Origin: Lethocerus indicus
Taxonomy: Eukaryota; Arthropoda; Insecta; Hemiptera; Belostomatidae
DNA: 64,000 nt
Reading direction: 5' to 3'
NCBI GenBank assembly: GCA_019843655.1
Contig: JACDQD010000001.1
Coordinates: forward strand, 44,609,659 to 44,673,658
In this document: positions 39,401 through 54,460 of the stretch, in pieces
Layout of the letters: the number at the start of each line of letters is the position of its first letter
How positions within the stretch are numbered: the first letter of the stretch is position 1
Notes under the pieces: generated by a model
Told to the model about the DNA's origin: nothing
Database searches by the model: none
The model's input: only the letters and a program-made list of their open reading frames with translations
Position numbers and translations under genes: made by a program

Positions 39401-42400
39401 GTTGCCGTTACAAAATGTAGTCTATAAATTGTTTAATTATTCAGGAATCGGGTCAGCGTATATTTGAGATTGTTCTGGCTCACGTATGTATCTGGAGGGT
39501 GCCGGTTCGACTGGGGCGTGGTGGCCACGGGCGGGAGTCTCGGCCCCGACAGAGTGGTGGATCCTGGACGAGTGCTGCTGGGAAGAGTGCGGCTGGGAGA
39601 CCCCGCCTCGGCGTCCATTCGAGCTGCTGGACTAAACAGAAAATACAGTTCAAACAGTAACACGGCTAAAGTCTCTCGTTAACCAATACAGAGAGGTTCA
39701 AACAACAAACCAAACACTGCACAGAGAGTCGTCCCAATATTTGGAGTGCTATCGAAGAAATCAATAAAAACGCTAGAGGCGAATTTATTTGAAGATTTGC
39801 ATGCCAAATACGAACCAAAATTATGATCGTTATATAATTTTTTTTAATGTAATCTGTAATTTTCGATCGAACGCATATTTTTGCCGCCCATTCCAACAGA
39901 ATTGTCGTCGTCTACTCGTTCTGTCTGTTTAATGGCTACATCAGAGGTATATACCGGTAAAAGGGACACGAATCATCCCGATCATATTCCCGGGTCATTG
40001 ATTCTCGCAAGAGAAAGAAGAAAAACAGGGATCGCCTAGCACACGCACAGAGAAACAAGGATTTAGCGTAACTTCGGTTTCAGTCGGTCATAAGTCTGAT
40101 CGTCGGCCGTAAGCAGACGAGGCACTGGAGTTACTTATTTTATCCTCGAACAGACTGTAGACATTGATAGGCCGAAACTTCAAACAATTTCTCCCTCAGT
40201 CACCTGATCAGTGCCGAGAACACGGTCCTCAAAAATTAACGAAGTTATTTAAATTTAAGTCCCCGACGACTCGTTCTCCCGATTCAGAAAAACAACGCTC
40301 GCCTAGAAAAATTGATTTCTTTATACCGAGTTCTGGAAGTCGTGCAGCGTAGCTTCTTATGCAACCTCGGTCCGGGATGTGAAAATCTGATATTCGCCAT
40401 AACGAGATATTACCTGCAGTAATCGGGCTGGTGTCGAGTGAACTATTTGGAGAAAGTTGAAAATGTTAGATTGGGGCAAATTGTGCCCAGTGTGGTAGTA
40501 TCGGAATCGAACCGATATTTAACGCGTTCACCTCCCGGCCGGAGCTCCCCCGGGTGTCGTCCCCGACTGGTTACGTCACTGACAGTTTCAGTCAGTAGCG
40601 GTTCTCACCACACAATAGTGTGCTATCGCGTAATAACGCGATCGTGCGTGGATAGCAATTATAATTATAATTCCGAATATCATCGCTCCCACTGATATTC
40701 GCTCGCCTATTTAACACGAGGAAACGTGACCGCCGCCAACCCCTTTGGCGGCCTACGTTAGAACCCCAAACGAAACTAATCAAAAACGCAAATATATTTT
40801 CTTCTCATAGGTTTCTAAGACCTGCCATCCCCATATGCGTACGATCTAATGTACCTCTTATTATATTTCAGCCATGTCGCAATACAATTCTATATAAAAT
40901 ATAATACGTGCCTTTGAGTTTCCATACGGAGCAAAAACGAGTGTCGACGGTTTTGTGGAAAAACGCTCAAAGGATTCCAAATGCTGCTAGAATGGTTTCA
41001 GATGAAAATTATTACTTGGAAATGAAAGTACCTTTTAGAATCAAATCTCTTCGCTTCGTGTAGCGTCGTATATTTTAAACCTCTAGTTACGTGGGGACAT
41101 CTTGATATTCGTTTGGAGAATAAGTAAAGTGAAGAGAATTTTGGACTGCTTTGTCTGCGTTCGGCGATCGTCGGACTGTACAGTAAGGCGAGGAATGTTA
41201 GTTAACGAATTATTTAGTGAAATTTTTTTTTAATGTCGGGACGGACTGTCGGACGAAATGAAGAGTCGAATGAAAAGACCGAGGTTTGGTTTTCGAGGAT
41301 TTCAATGTACGCATAAGACCGACGCAGCCACCGGAAGTGACTCCCGGGTGTGACCAGCATGTAACAGCGATCTGAGTTATATTAGAAATAAACGCATAAA
41401 TAGACGGCCGCGTGAACAGGACCAGTTTGACCCGAAGTAAGTTAATTGGAAATCTGAGTGACTGTCTGGATACGGATAATGTAACGTACGTAATATATGT
41501 ATAATGGCGTGACGTAAAGTTAACATATTCGCCTAAAGGATAGCCCGGGTCGAAATATGACCCCAGATAATCTCCCGGGTCTGAAGACATAGCGTGAACC
41601 TACGTGCATCCTCCCCTCGTTAACGGCCGACCTCCTAGATTCCACATCACTCGCGCCTAGAAACATTTTCGCAATATCACTGGACGCGCTTTCCGGAACC
41701 GGAATTGTAGGTTATTCCGCTGAATTCTGCTAGGTATAATTGCATTTAAACTTTTTCCGATAAAAACTTTTTTTCTCCGCCCGAATTGACCCGTAACGTT
41801 CTCATTTCCAATTCGCCCGAAATAATTGTTTCCGTCGACAGTTGGGAATTTTAATAATTTAATTTCAATCAGGTTTCAAAACAAATTGTTAATCGACATT
41901 AAAATCACAGAGGCTAAACAACAAAATGTAACGTCATTAATAATAATTAATTTTAGGAATTTGCGCCGGCCAGATTTGTCCTGGCCTCGATACCTTTTAA
42001 CGGGGAGAGAGGGCCTTATTAAATATGCATAATCGGGAATGAATTAAAGTTAATTATAGGTGTAGTCGGTATTTAGAAAAGCGGAGGATCTTCTTTTGGG
42101 CGATACGACGATATCGATAAATAAAATAAAAAGAAATTCACAGGCATACGTAATTGTAGTATAATTATAATTAATAGTATCGTAATATTTAATGATACTT
42201 TTGTACGGTACCTAAGAATTGGTGGTTTCCAATCACAGGAAATAACAGCAGGGGTTCTTTAAAAAGTAATACGCGATCCTACTGGATATTAGTTACTGAT
42301 AATAAGTATAATTGTTAGTACCATAATATTTAATTTTGATTAGATAATCGATTTATTGAATCGCCAAGAAATGGAAAATTACATATTTAGACACACGCAC

Positions 42401-45400
42401 ATTTACAGTACACATTTCATGTGTTTTCAATATTATTTCATTGGCCTTATGTTAGATAACTTCACCCCACAAGTATCCAGATTCTAATAATGTACTCTGC
42501 TAATTTCACTACCGGATTTATGATGCACGAGTGTTGAATGGCTGACACGAATATTTGATGTCGGGAATCAAAAGGAGCCGGAAAGCTCCGAAAGAGGGGC
42601 CTTTATTTCAGAAGATAAAAGCCCCCCATCCAGGGGACAGTTTCGCCCCTGACGCGGTGCATTTCCCATTACTCGGTCTCATTATTTGACGAGCTGAAAA
42701 AAATACACGGAGTGCGCGTCGGTCCACAACGGAATACCGTTTATGTTGTCTCACTTTCACTTAATATTTTCAGATAGTTTCCTTCGGATAATAACAATGT
42801 TCCTTTCGATCGGTCAAGTGGAAATCCCCAGAACGTTCGTTACAAAGATGTAATATTTTGGATTGTACTAAAGAAAGGGGTGGATGCAATTTAAATTCCT
42901 TATTTTCGGGGTTAAACACGTTTTATCAGATATGTGTGACGTGAATTTCCAAATATCATATTGCCGTAGGGGAGTTCATTCCGGCCGACATTTGCGAATG
43001 TTTTACACTCAATACCGCCCGGCGTTCGTGCGTAGGGTTAGAAAAATATGAAGATTTCATATGTCGTTCGAACGTGCTTTGAATCGCTGATTGACGCAAG
43101 AGCGGGAACTGGCGAATACATTTACAATGCGGGCGTGCGAAAAGAGGCGCCCGCTTCATAGGGCGATTCGCAACAGTTCGCACTTCCATTATTATTCCAC
43201 CTCCTTGCCGCCCACTTACCGGTTATCGAGCGGTCTCGGAAATACCGTCAATTTAATATCGGCCAAGTCTTCCGATATCTCTCGACGTAGTCTTCTCGAT
43301 CGTCTGTCCCCGGCATTCTGACAGACTCGGCTACTGAAGATGGCGAACGGCCGAAACCGGATTGCAAATCGGCGAGAGGAGACTCGGAAGATCGAGAAAC
43401 CGCATAACATATGTTCCAAACTGTATTCAATTATTTCTCAATTAATTTTTTAAAATTTACGCTCGTTATAACTCGCAACTTAATTTCATAATGTTCGTTG
43501 GAGGCACACTTAGGCCGGATTAACGGATTAGGCCCATCACCGCGTTGTTACTGCCGTCGAACGGCAATAACAATGCAGTGACAGTGCTAACAGGATACGG
43601 AAGTGTAAGTGAAACCGAACGGTGAAACGTGCAGCTTCATCGTGGAGCCGATGCGGGGCTCCCATTCCCATGGACGGTGGATCGGCACGGGCACCAAATG
43701 TATAACCGGCATTATAACGGAAATTCACCCGAACACTAAAGGATTTTTGGTCCAATTAATACACGAAGGCCCCAGAGCAGGGATCGCGGCCGGTTTTGTA
43801 AGCACTTAACCTTTGGAAAGCATTGGGACGCCGGTTCAAAGCCCGAATTAGCGGATTGGACCGCTAATTGAATTCAAATGGCCGAAGCGTGTAAACTCGG
43901 CTCCGGGGTCAACTTCCGGCCGATTTGTTCAAGTCGCCGTTATTCGTCGCGCTTCGTTAGCTCGGACTTAGCTCGAATTCATTGGCGTTTATCGGGGGAA
44001 CGGAACAACGAGCCCGACAAAAGCGCGAAGTAACAAATATTCTAGAACAATTAGCGATGTCCGGGAAACCCGGTGTAGGTTTTGATTTTGTCACACTGTG
44101 TTTTTGTATAATATTTTCGTTTTAAACGTCATCGTTAGACGGACTCCCCGAGCGGTCATTTCAATTTATTCTAAACGACCAAAAGTTCCTTTTAGACCCC
44201 TGAAAAGGAAACGTCCACGCGATCTAAACATACCGGAAGAATAAATAATTACAATTTAAAAAGGGGAAGTGAATGGGTGTCTTCTCCGTTATTCTCTAGT
44301 GCTACTCCGACATCAAGGTCGCTTATTATCTTTTACAGTTGTGGCAATAAAACAGTTAACATAAAAGATATAAACTTATAATACTCGGATATTAACTTAC
44401 ATTTAATCGTATTTTCTCTTTAATCGTATTTTCTCCTCGTCAGTTCAATAGTGAGGAGTTTCTGCTATTTCTTACCAATGAAAGAATTGGTTTAACAGTT
44501 TTCTGGAAATATTAAACACTAATGTCCTTATATTTTTTAGTATTCTCCCTCGAGGGAAAAATGTCTCATACGCGCCAATTAAAGTAACTAAGCGACTGTG
44601 ACAATAAGGGTTCGGGTGGCCGACTCTTTTCTTAAATTCCTGTCGGAGCGGAGGCCCCGGTCGAGTTTATAAATCTGGGAAAATGGAAAGGGAAACTCGG
44701 GGAAAGTCGTTTGGTAGAATGGCAGACATATAAAACTGTTTTCCCCGTAGAATTCTCCTGGGGGAGTAGTTAATTCCGAGGGTTCCGGCCCCATTCCGAT
44801 ATTCCTTGACCTCCATTTAGCGCCCCTGTTTGACCCAACACACAAACCCTTTATCGAACCTCCATTTATTAGAGCCCCTCTGCGGGGATCGTATTTCTAG
44901 TTTGTTTTTTACCCTAATGAAATGTCTACGCTAATTAATAATTACGGACAGTTTAAACGCAAGTTGTGATACACTAATATTGTTATCACCCGTCGTCTAT
45001 GGCGTCCAAAAACGTATTGTGTTGTGTACATGTAAAATATCTATGTTTTGTAATATTTAATTGGAAAATACTACTATTCTTTTCATCCATTCGCCACAGT
45101 AATAATTATAATACAATGACTAGTGCGAACTTCTACTGACGATGTCGAAGGCCCAATAGACGAAGTACGAACAATGTAGCTAATATTATTGGTCAATATT
45201 AATTTATGATACACAATAAACACTCATATATATGAATATTTTCTGGAAAGATGACTCACCCGACTGTTCGGGTCGACAGACCTCACTTAACATATATACC
45301 GTTAGGAAAGAGATATGGGCCGCCGTACGGGCGGAGAAATATATTGCTTTTAGGGCGTGAACGCGGGAGACGCGAAACGATATCTTTTATAGCACGGGAA

Positions 45401-45565
45401 GCATTCCGGCAATGGACGCAAAAACGCGCTCGCCGTTGGGCCTTTTCAGGAAAACTGAAAGGCCCTCTTTGTAGGAGGGAAAATGACGTTTGATCGATCT
45501 CAAGTGCCAATCCGGGCTTTCTATATTACAGTAGACTGATGACAAAAATTGAGCGCTTGTGTGCC

Positions 45566-45609
<44 letters not shown>

Positions 45610-48600
45610 CGGTCGGAAACCTGAGTGGTAGTATGACTCATAACATCAACATAGAGATTTGACAAAGCCCTTTGTTAAGAAGAACGTTATATTGTAAGGC
45701 GGGCAGGAGCCGGCAGTCAGTCTGATTCAGAGCTTGAGACCGGACGGGTGCTGTAAGCCTTTTCATCTGTATCATTTTGTAGATCAAATAAATCGTGTTT
45801 TAATTGAAATAACCGTTTTTAAAAACACTATTCTTTCACTGAGAAAAATAACTGGTGCCGAAACCCGGAAGTATTAGTGCGATCGGAAAATTTTTTTTTT
45901 CCTTCTTTCTTTCTGCTTTTTTCTTTCGTCTTCCTTGCGCGTGGTTCTACCGTTTGGCAGAAAACTATGGCGAAATCGCCCGACCAGGCCACAATGGACG
46001 CAGCCACGACGGCGGCATGGATGGCCGCACAGAATCATAGGACATCCTATCTGGCGGTGCGAATAGGTAACCTGTGGCCGTTCGAGGGCCAGGCCCGCGA
46101 CCTCACCGAGTGGTTGGAGAAGGCGGACGGCCTTCATAAAGAAATTTTTGACGGCAGGCTGCCGCCAGAACTATGCACACCACTAGTAGAGGACCTCGTA
46201 GGGCGGATCGACAGGTCCGTCTTACGGGAGATCGGGTTGCGGGTCCAGCAGCCCTGGGTTGAGGTCCGGAACCGGCTGAAGGAACACTACGCCGGGTCGA
46301 GGGCCTCGATCTGGAGACGGTGGGCAAAATTGTAAAGATGGAGCGTGAAACAGGGGAGAGCCACTCCAGCGTACGCCGTCAGGGTGATGGAAGAGGTGAG
46401 GCCCGCGCTGGAAGAGGTCGGATCGGCAGTGGAAGAGACGGAGCGGCGCGACCAGTCGCAACTAGTACTATTGGAGCTCGTTAAACAAATGTTGGCCAAC
46501 GGGGTGGGACACACGTTGGCCAATCAATTAGGGCGACACCCGCAGGTCGCACAGGGTTCAACGAAGCCTTAGAGGCCATAAGGGCCGAAAATGAAGAGAG
46601 GCGTTGCTGGACGGAAGTGACATCAAGGCGCGACCGACAACGCCAGACGAAACCGGCCCGGTTCGAGAGGCGGACCACCCCGTCCTACAAAGAGGAACGC
46701 ACACCGGAGCGGGCTTTGACCAAGATCCCGAAACCGCCCCGAAACCCCAACTTTCGACCGCAGGACAGGCTGAGGAAGCAGCAGCGACCCCAGGTGTGCT
46801 GGGAGTGCGCGGAAGAGGGCATTTCGCCCGGGAGTGCCCTATATGATGAGGTCGCGGTTCCGGCAGCCTGTCTCCTACGCGGCCGCGACCAGGGGCGAAC
46901 CGATGGACTGCTCCGCGACGCGACGTCCAGAAAACGAGATAACTTGATTATGTATTAAAGGATGTTGAGTTCCGATTTCAGGTTCGTCGAGTGCAGAGGG
47001 CTCCGAGCGGAGGTACCGGCCGCAGAGGATCACCGGGCGCGGATCACAGCGCTTTCGTCGCAGTCGTCGTCGAGCTCGGACGACGACAGGAAGTCAAAGA
47101 AAGGGACGAGGAAACGGCGCCCGGAATCCAGCGGGAGACGCCACTCCAGCTGAGGTGAGTGGTCTCGGCATACGGGCAGCGGACAGGGGTAACGGGCTTC
47201 ACCCGGAGGTGTGCGCGACCAGGCTTGCTGCCCGTAATATTCATTAAGTCCTGGGGATCCATTGTGGGCCCTCTTAGATACGGGGTCCGACTCGACGTTG
47301 ATCTCGCCTGCGGCGTGCAGGAGATTCCGGGGGACCACATCAGGGGACCCATGTAATTGTACGGTCAGGACCGTGACCGGAGTGGAACGACTGTTGGGCG
47401 AGACAAAGATTCCACTCCGGAAACTGACCGGTAAATCGGGAACAGCCGCGGTACACGTCGCGAGGTTGCCCAGTAGAAAATACGACATGATAATCGGTTG
47501 CGACGTTATTGAGAGGGTAAACGGGGAACAGCGACTGACAAACGGCTGCTGGACGGTAACCCTGGGCAACCGTCGTTACAGCGCGAAGCGTGGGACGCAG
47601 GGACGCGGACATGTCGCGGTCACATCGGTCGAGAGCGCTCAGACCACGCGCGAAAATTATCGCGGAAAATTAAAGACCGGTATGGTGATACATTCTACAA
47701 AGAAGGGAACCGTTAACGGCAACAGGTAGAGTCCGGCATACCATTGATCTGGAAGGCACAAAACCGGTGTATGTTAAACCGCGTAGGTACCCACAGGCGA
47801 TGAGAGAGATAATCGCGGAGCACATCAAAGAAATGATAGAGCAAGGCATTATACGGCGATCGACGTCGTCGTTTTGCAGCCCCCTGTGGGTAGTCCCCAA
47901 GAAACTAGGGGCAGACGGCGTACAAAAATACCGAGTTGTGGTAGATTATAGAGAATTGAATAGTAGGACTAGGCTGGAAAGGTACCCGCTGCCCCGCTTG
48001 GAAGAGATGTTGGACCGAATGGCGGGCGCTCAAGTGTTCAGCACGCTCGATCTGAAGTCCGGGTATCACCAGATACGTATGCATCCGGAGGATGTGGAAA
48101 AAACGGCCTTCAGTTTCGAGCGCGGACACTATGAGTTCTTACGGATGCCATTCGGGCTAAAGAATGCCCCAGCGACCTTCCAACGATTGATGGATGAATT
48201 CCTCGAAGGATTAGATGAGGGGTGTGTCCAGATATACATGGACGACATCGTGGTCTTCAGTAAGACGCTGAAAGACCACGAACGCCACCTCGGGAAGCTA
48301 TTCGAGAGAATTAGAGAATTTGGATTGAAGGTCGCAGCCGACAAAACGACGTTGGCAGTAGACCAGATCAAATTTATGGGACACGAGATTACGGCCACGG
48401 GAGTGAGTCCGAATGCGGAAAAGATCAGAGCTATAAGGGAAATGCCGGTACCCAAGAACGTTAAAGAGGTCCGGACGTTCTTGGGTATGGTAGGATATTA
48501 TCGGCGATTTATCCGGTCGTTCGCCCACATTACGAGGAGCCCTTGACGGCGATGCTGAAAAAGGGAAGGAGTTCAGCATCACCGCAAGAGTCCTGGATGC

Positions 48601-51071
48601 GGTTGAACGATGTAAGGAGGCCCTTGCTCTGCCCCGTCTTGAAATTCCCCGACTTCGAACAGCAGTTCGTAATAACGACCGACGCGAGTCAGGAAGCGAT
48701 AGGCGCGGTCCTCTCCCAGCCGGAAGAGGACGGAGATAGGCCGATCGCATTCGCGAGTCGGAAGTTAACGCCCGCAGAGCGGAATTATAGTACGATAGAA
48801 CGCGAACTGCTGGGAGTCGTGGGGGATAGAACAATTCAGGCCGTACGTGTTTGGGAGATCGTTCGCGGTCCGGACGGACCATAAGCCGTTAGTCTGGGTT
48901 GACAAACTGAAGGAGACGTCTGCGCGTATCACGAAGTGGAAAGAGCGGCTAGCCGCGTACGACTTCGTGATATCGCACACCAGGGTTCGGAGAACGTGGT
49001 GGCAGACTGTCTCTCCAGGAATGTCAACGCCGGAGAAAAACGGCGCGAACGACCCAGAGGTAGCCGGAGAGGAGATACCCCATTCGCCCTGAGATACCTA
49101 AGAGACGGGGCATTTAGCGATAGAGGTCTAGGGACGACCGTAGAGAGACCACCCGCCACCCGGAAGAGCCAGAATCTGACCTTCCGTCAGGAGTGACTCG
49201 ACTGTCGCAAATAATCAACGACAAGCGGGATCAGTTGATCCTAGTGAGCATACAGGGGTCGGAAATATTGACAGAGCGCGATCGGTATGCGCATACGCGG
49301 ACAACGACAGTTCGCGTGGGGACGGACGCGTCAACCGAGCAGTTGGTGGAAACCTGCAACAAGTACTTGACCAGGACAGATCGTATCATGCGTATACCGA
49401 TTCTCGGGAGTTAGAACAGAGGCTGATTACAGCCTACCTAGCAGGGCAAATAGGACGGACCGGCCAGCTAATAGTTTGCGACAGGATGGTGGAAACCATA
49501 AAATCGGAGACGAGACAATACGGAATAGTAAAAGCTACCATACCGGTATCACAAATCATAGGGTGAAAAGGAAACAGTGGACCACTTAAAGAGGGAGTAC
49601 TACTGGCCCGACATGTTGGGCACAGTCAGAGAAATTATCGGTGAGTGTTCGGTGTGTAACCGAGTAAAGTACGTAAGGAGACCGCTAGAAGCCCGCGGAT
49701 GGTTACACCGACCCCGACAGAGCCGGGTTCGAGAGTCCAGATGGACGTATTCTTCTGGGATAAGGAAAAGTACCTCACAACGATTGACGAGTACTCACGC
49801 CTAGCCTACGCCCGGCGAATTAGAAATAAGACGGCGAGCGCAATTAGGACAGCACTGTTAGAACGATTCGCGACGCAAGGAAAACCGAATTTGGTCATTA
49901 TGGACAAGGGCCGCGAATTTGACAATAAACGTCTCCGCGATACACTGAAAGAGCTCGATATTGGCTGGCATTATACAACGCCGCGACATCCGCAATCCCA
50001 CGGTATGATCGAACGCCTGCACGGGACCCTCGCGGAGCATTTAAATTTATTGAAAGTCGGGAAAGGCGTAACGGGAACGAACGCGATGGCTAGAGCCGTC
50101 CTAGCCTATAACTACAGCGTACACTCCGCGACGGGTCAGACCCGCACGATTTAACAAATTCCCTATCGGCACGGGCGGGCGTGTCGGACAAAATTGAGAA
50201 GACAAAACGGAAATGACTAACAAGCATAATACAGGGACAGAAGGGAATTTACTCGAAGAGATACGCGTGGGTGATGTGGTCTTCCGTAAGAACGCCTGCC
50301 GGCGCAGGAAAACAGATCCGCGATATCTGGGGCCGTATCGGGTCGCGCGTTTGTTGAGTAGAAACCGGGTGCGACTTGAGAGGGCCGACAACCGCAGGGC
50401 GACACGAGACCGCCCACCTCCAGGAGTTGCGGACTCCGCGGAAGAAGAGAGTGCGGTTCGCGAACGAGACTCAAGTTCGGGAGATAGGTCGGCGATCGAG
50501 CTCCGCGGCAATCCGGGGAGCGCAAAATAAGGGGCACAGTCCGCGAACGGATTCCCGATCCCGATCGCCGGAGAAAAATTGTAAATAGTAGGGACCCCTC
50601 GGCGAAGTTTAATATTAGTTTAGTTACCTCTTGTATTTTACTTTTCTTGTGTGGTTAATTTATTTTATTTTTACAAGCATCGTTCCTGTCACAACGAGCA
50701 GAATACAATGGGCCGAGGAGGATTATGAAGAAACCCTGTCCCCGAACTTTAGAAATAAGGAAATTGTAAATAAAATTGTAAATAAACCTTAACAAAGGGT
50801 TTGCCAAATCTGGGGGAGGAGTCAGAAGGGCGGTCGGAAACCCGAGTGGTAGTATGACTCATAACATCAACATAGAGATTTGACAAAGCCCTTTGTTAAG
50901 AAGAACGTTATATTGTAAGGCGGGCAGGAGCCGGCAGTCAGTCTGATTCAGAGCTTGCGACCGGCGGTGCTGTAAGTAAGCCTTTCATCTGTAATATTTT
51001 GTAGATCAAATAAATCGTGTTTTAATTGAAATAACCGTTTTAAAAACACTATTCTTTCACTGAGAAAATAA

Positions 51072-51141
<70 letters not shown>

Positions 51142-52114
51142 AAATATTGCATTCAAAAAAACCAATATTTTAGTCTAATTTTTATTAATCGTATCCACAC
51201 GCCTCAGGACAATGTTAGGCATGCGGGTTCACTAAAAACGATTCCCCCATATTTCTTTCAGCACGTTAATGATACTATAGGATGATACTATAGGATGACA
51301 TTATAAACGGTAAGATGTACTACATACGTTTAAAAAATGTGGCCGATATTTTATTTTATACTCATACGCATTAGACATTCTGGCGTCAGTTTTATATATC
51401 ATTATTAGCCATTTAACTGCGCAAACCGGAGCCTTTACATTTGCTTTCCGCGGTTAAATAATTAATGCCTTATACCATAATAGCCCCACAGAAATGTTTC
51501 TCGAAATTAAAAGACTGCGTGAAATTTTCGCGATTTACATATTCATTAAATGACATAGGCCAAACAATTCACTCCGGGTACGAAATTCCGGCGGGGGACC
51601 AAATTTTCGTTTAAAATTACTAATCGTAATTGATCGCGAGAGCAGCTCTCGAAGTACGCTCGAATTAGACGGCATTAGCATAATTAATAGCACTACGCAA
51701 CGGTGCCAAAGGCCCGGGGGTTTTTATTTCTCAGTATATCCGTCTCACTACCATCCTTCTTAAATGGTTTAGCGTGTTACTTACATTGGGGCTGAAAGCA
51801 TTTCGGACGGGCGGTGAAATTCATACAAAGGCTTCAAAGGCCCCTGAAAGAGCCGACACCGAGAACTATGGGAGGGTTCATCTCCGACATCGTGGCCGAT
51901 AGAACCTCCGCCCTCATTATTATTCCAGCTACCTAACTCAATTATTGTTGCCCATCAAAGAAACTTGAAACCGACGTCGCCCGGATTCCACAGGAGGTCG
52001 TTGTGTAAGAAAATTCCAATATATACGGAATAACGGAAACCCCGAAGTGGGGGGGAAGCAGCGAAGAAGTAATGCAAATTTTCGACTACGCAGAAATCCA
52101 GATCTATATAAGCA

Positions 52115-52178
<64 letters not shown>

Positions 52179-54393
52179 ATATAATATATAGTTATATCAT
52201 TTAGTGCAAATCGCGATAATTGTCCAATTCATCTCCGACAGGGGTTGAAGCGCCAACGAATCACGAATCTAGACACGATCTGAATCGACGGAGCGACACA
52301 TTGAAAGCGTTTTCCAATTCTCCATGCGTCGTACGGAAATTCTACATCTGAAATTCCGAGGAAGAGATAATTCGCTCGAAACAAGGAGCTCGCCCCTCGA
52401 AGCTCCGATGAAGGTCGCTAACGGACGGGAAAAAGATTTCCTATAACTCAGTTCTCTGAGAGGCATCGAATAACTCTCAGAGGAAAGGAGAAAGAATGCC
52501 TTAGGAATGTTTCAGCGCACAAAGAAAGAGAGAGAACCGATTTTAATTTCGACTGAGCCGGATATTTATCCACGGCTTCGGCTCCGTCCCCGTCTGTAAA
52601 AAGTACCTCTAATAGCCTGTCTGAGGACTTTTAGCCCGGGAAAATTCCTTCTGCAGAACCAAATAATTCATAAACGATGTACACGAAAATTCTTCGACGT
52701 TGCAAATTTAAAATATAATTTTAAATATCATCACAAGGGTACGATTTTTTGCCACCACTCGTGGTTTTGATCCGCCTCTAGACCGGTTTCGGTACGACGC
52801 CATTGTCATCCACACGTTGATCCCACTAACCCTCGCATATAATAACCACTTAAAATGTATATAATAGTATAATATTATTTATTTTTATAATATTAAAAAT
52901 TTAAATATTACGTTTTCTATTTCGAGCTTCCGGAAGGTTAAAACGGGCGGAATTTATTTTGTCAGAAATTTGGTTTTAATACCGGTTAATTAGAATAGGT
53001 CTTTTAATCGACCAGCGCAAATATTTTTCGTGCTGAAAAGTCGGAAACCCAGGGGAAACTCGCTCAAAAGAAACTCGGTAAAATCCGAACAAAAGCGGAA
53101 CCTGTTTTTCTTAATTTTCAACTTTCATTTTCCGACTTCAGTGCACCGTAAAGGGCAATTAAGTGTTGGAATGGACTGATTTTACTGGAAAGGTCAGCAA
53201 CAGTTCACGGAGGAATTTTATTCGGTCCTGTTTGCCGATAAAATTATAAAGATTTTAATTAATCGTTGACTATATAATTATAGAAATGGTCGATATCGAT
53301 TAAAATACAATTGACTTCCTTTCACAACATTCGCGAGATTCCACCCAGTGTCAGTAGGCAACGGAACTCTTCCACGAGACAGGATTTTAAAAAAAGTTTC
53401 TAGAACCATTATTTACAATAAAAATATATTCAGTAATATAATGCCGTTGTTTTTAGCTGAAATATTAATTACAAAGGAAATTCGGTCGACAGGATAATCC
53501 AACGCCGTGTCCAATCTATCGTGTAATACGGCGTACACAGTTCAGTCAGGCGAGTATTTCCCATAATAAGTGTTTTATTTGTTATAACCAAAAACATTTA
53601 ACCCTTCCGCCACGATACAAGATACAAAAGTAGTAAAAATAAACCTGATTTAATCAAATTTCCAAATTCGTTCGCTGTATCTTCGCTTTTTATCGAAAAA
53701 AGTAAAAGCGCGATGGAAATGGGAGAACATTTTCCTGCCAATACTAACTGCAATACTGGTTAAAGAAGAAATTGAATTTCTCTTTCGACTCCACTAGCCG
53801 GATAATAACGCGGTTACAAGTCGGGCGATTACTCCGGCTTTTCAGAAGGAAACGAAAGAGATCACTGTTCCGTTAAATGGAAGGAGGAGGGGGAAATAAA
53901 CTGATTTTTAGAATACCTGCTTTGTGGTCTGCGAGGGGTTTGAATACCGTAGATTTCGCGTGTTTCTGTCTCCTCTCGCTGGTTTGGTCTTTTCCTAGAC
54001 CGGTTTCTGACAAGATCGGCGCTAACAGGATGCGCCGCTAATTTACTGACAGAATGCTAAACTGAAGACGACGAGTGGACGAAACAAGGAGGGATTTATA
54101 CAATTTCAAGTTTCAAGATAGACAAGGTATTTTGTGGTAAATAACACTCTAGTATCTGTTCTACAATGAAACCAGGATTCGAACTTGTACCGTGTCAATT
54201 ATCTTTATTGCTGTTGACAATGAGTGAGGGAGAAAGGGACAAGGAAAGAGAGAGAGAGAGCGAGAGAGAGAGGGAGAAATGAATTAATAGCGAAGAGAAA
54301 GGGATTTTTACGTATTTTCATCCTAATTTTTCTCGAGCTTAAAAAAAAACATTAATTCAACGCCGCCTAAGCCCGTCATTTTCATCAACTTGC

Positions 54394-54460
<67 letters not shown>

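Larger units (their letters stand above)
45608..51073 (+). mobile_element. Ty3/gypsy LTR retrotransposon, complete in layout but broken in its frames
   Basis: The order is 5' LTR, primer-binding site, gag, protease, reverse transcriptase, RNase H, integrase, purine tract, 3' LTR, over about 5.47 kb. Integrase after RNase H marks the Ty3/gypsy (Metaviridae-type) order. No envelope gene is seen between integrase and the 3' LTR. The LTRs differ at only about eight or nine sites, so insertion is recent on the scale of the window. Yet gag and pol are split by at least seven frame changes. It lies in GPCR intron 2, on the strand opposite to the receptor. Both ends abut TA repeat, so the target duplication cannot be separated from the microsatellite. 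Confidence 0.95.

Noticed and set aside
39422..39682. Plus-strand exon after the acceptor ttattcag at 39444
   Set aside because: The frame is open but gives Arg/Gly-rich sequence with no partner gene, while the minus-strand reading fits the GPCR phases exactly.
43537..43809. Open frames on both strands in a GC-richer stretch
   Set aside because: Neither product looks like a family I know, and both strands being open is expected in GC-rich DNA. An unseen exon cannot be excluded.
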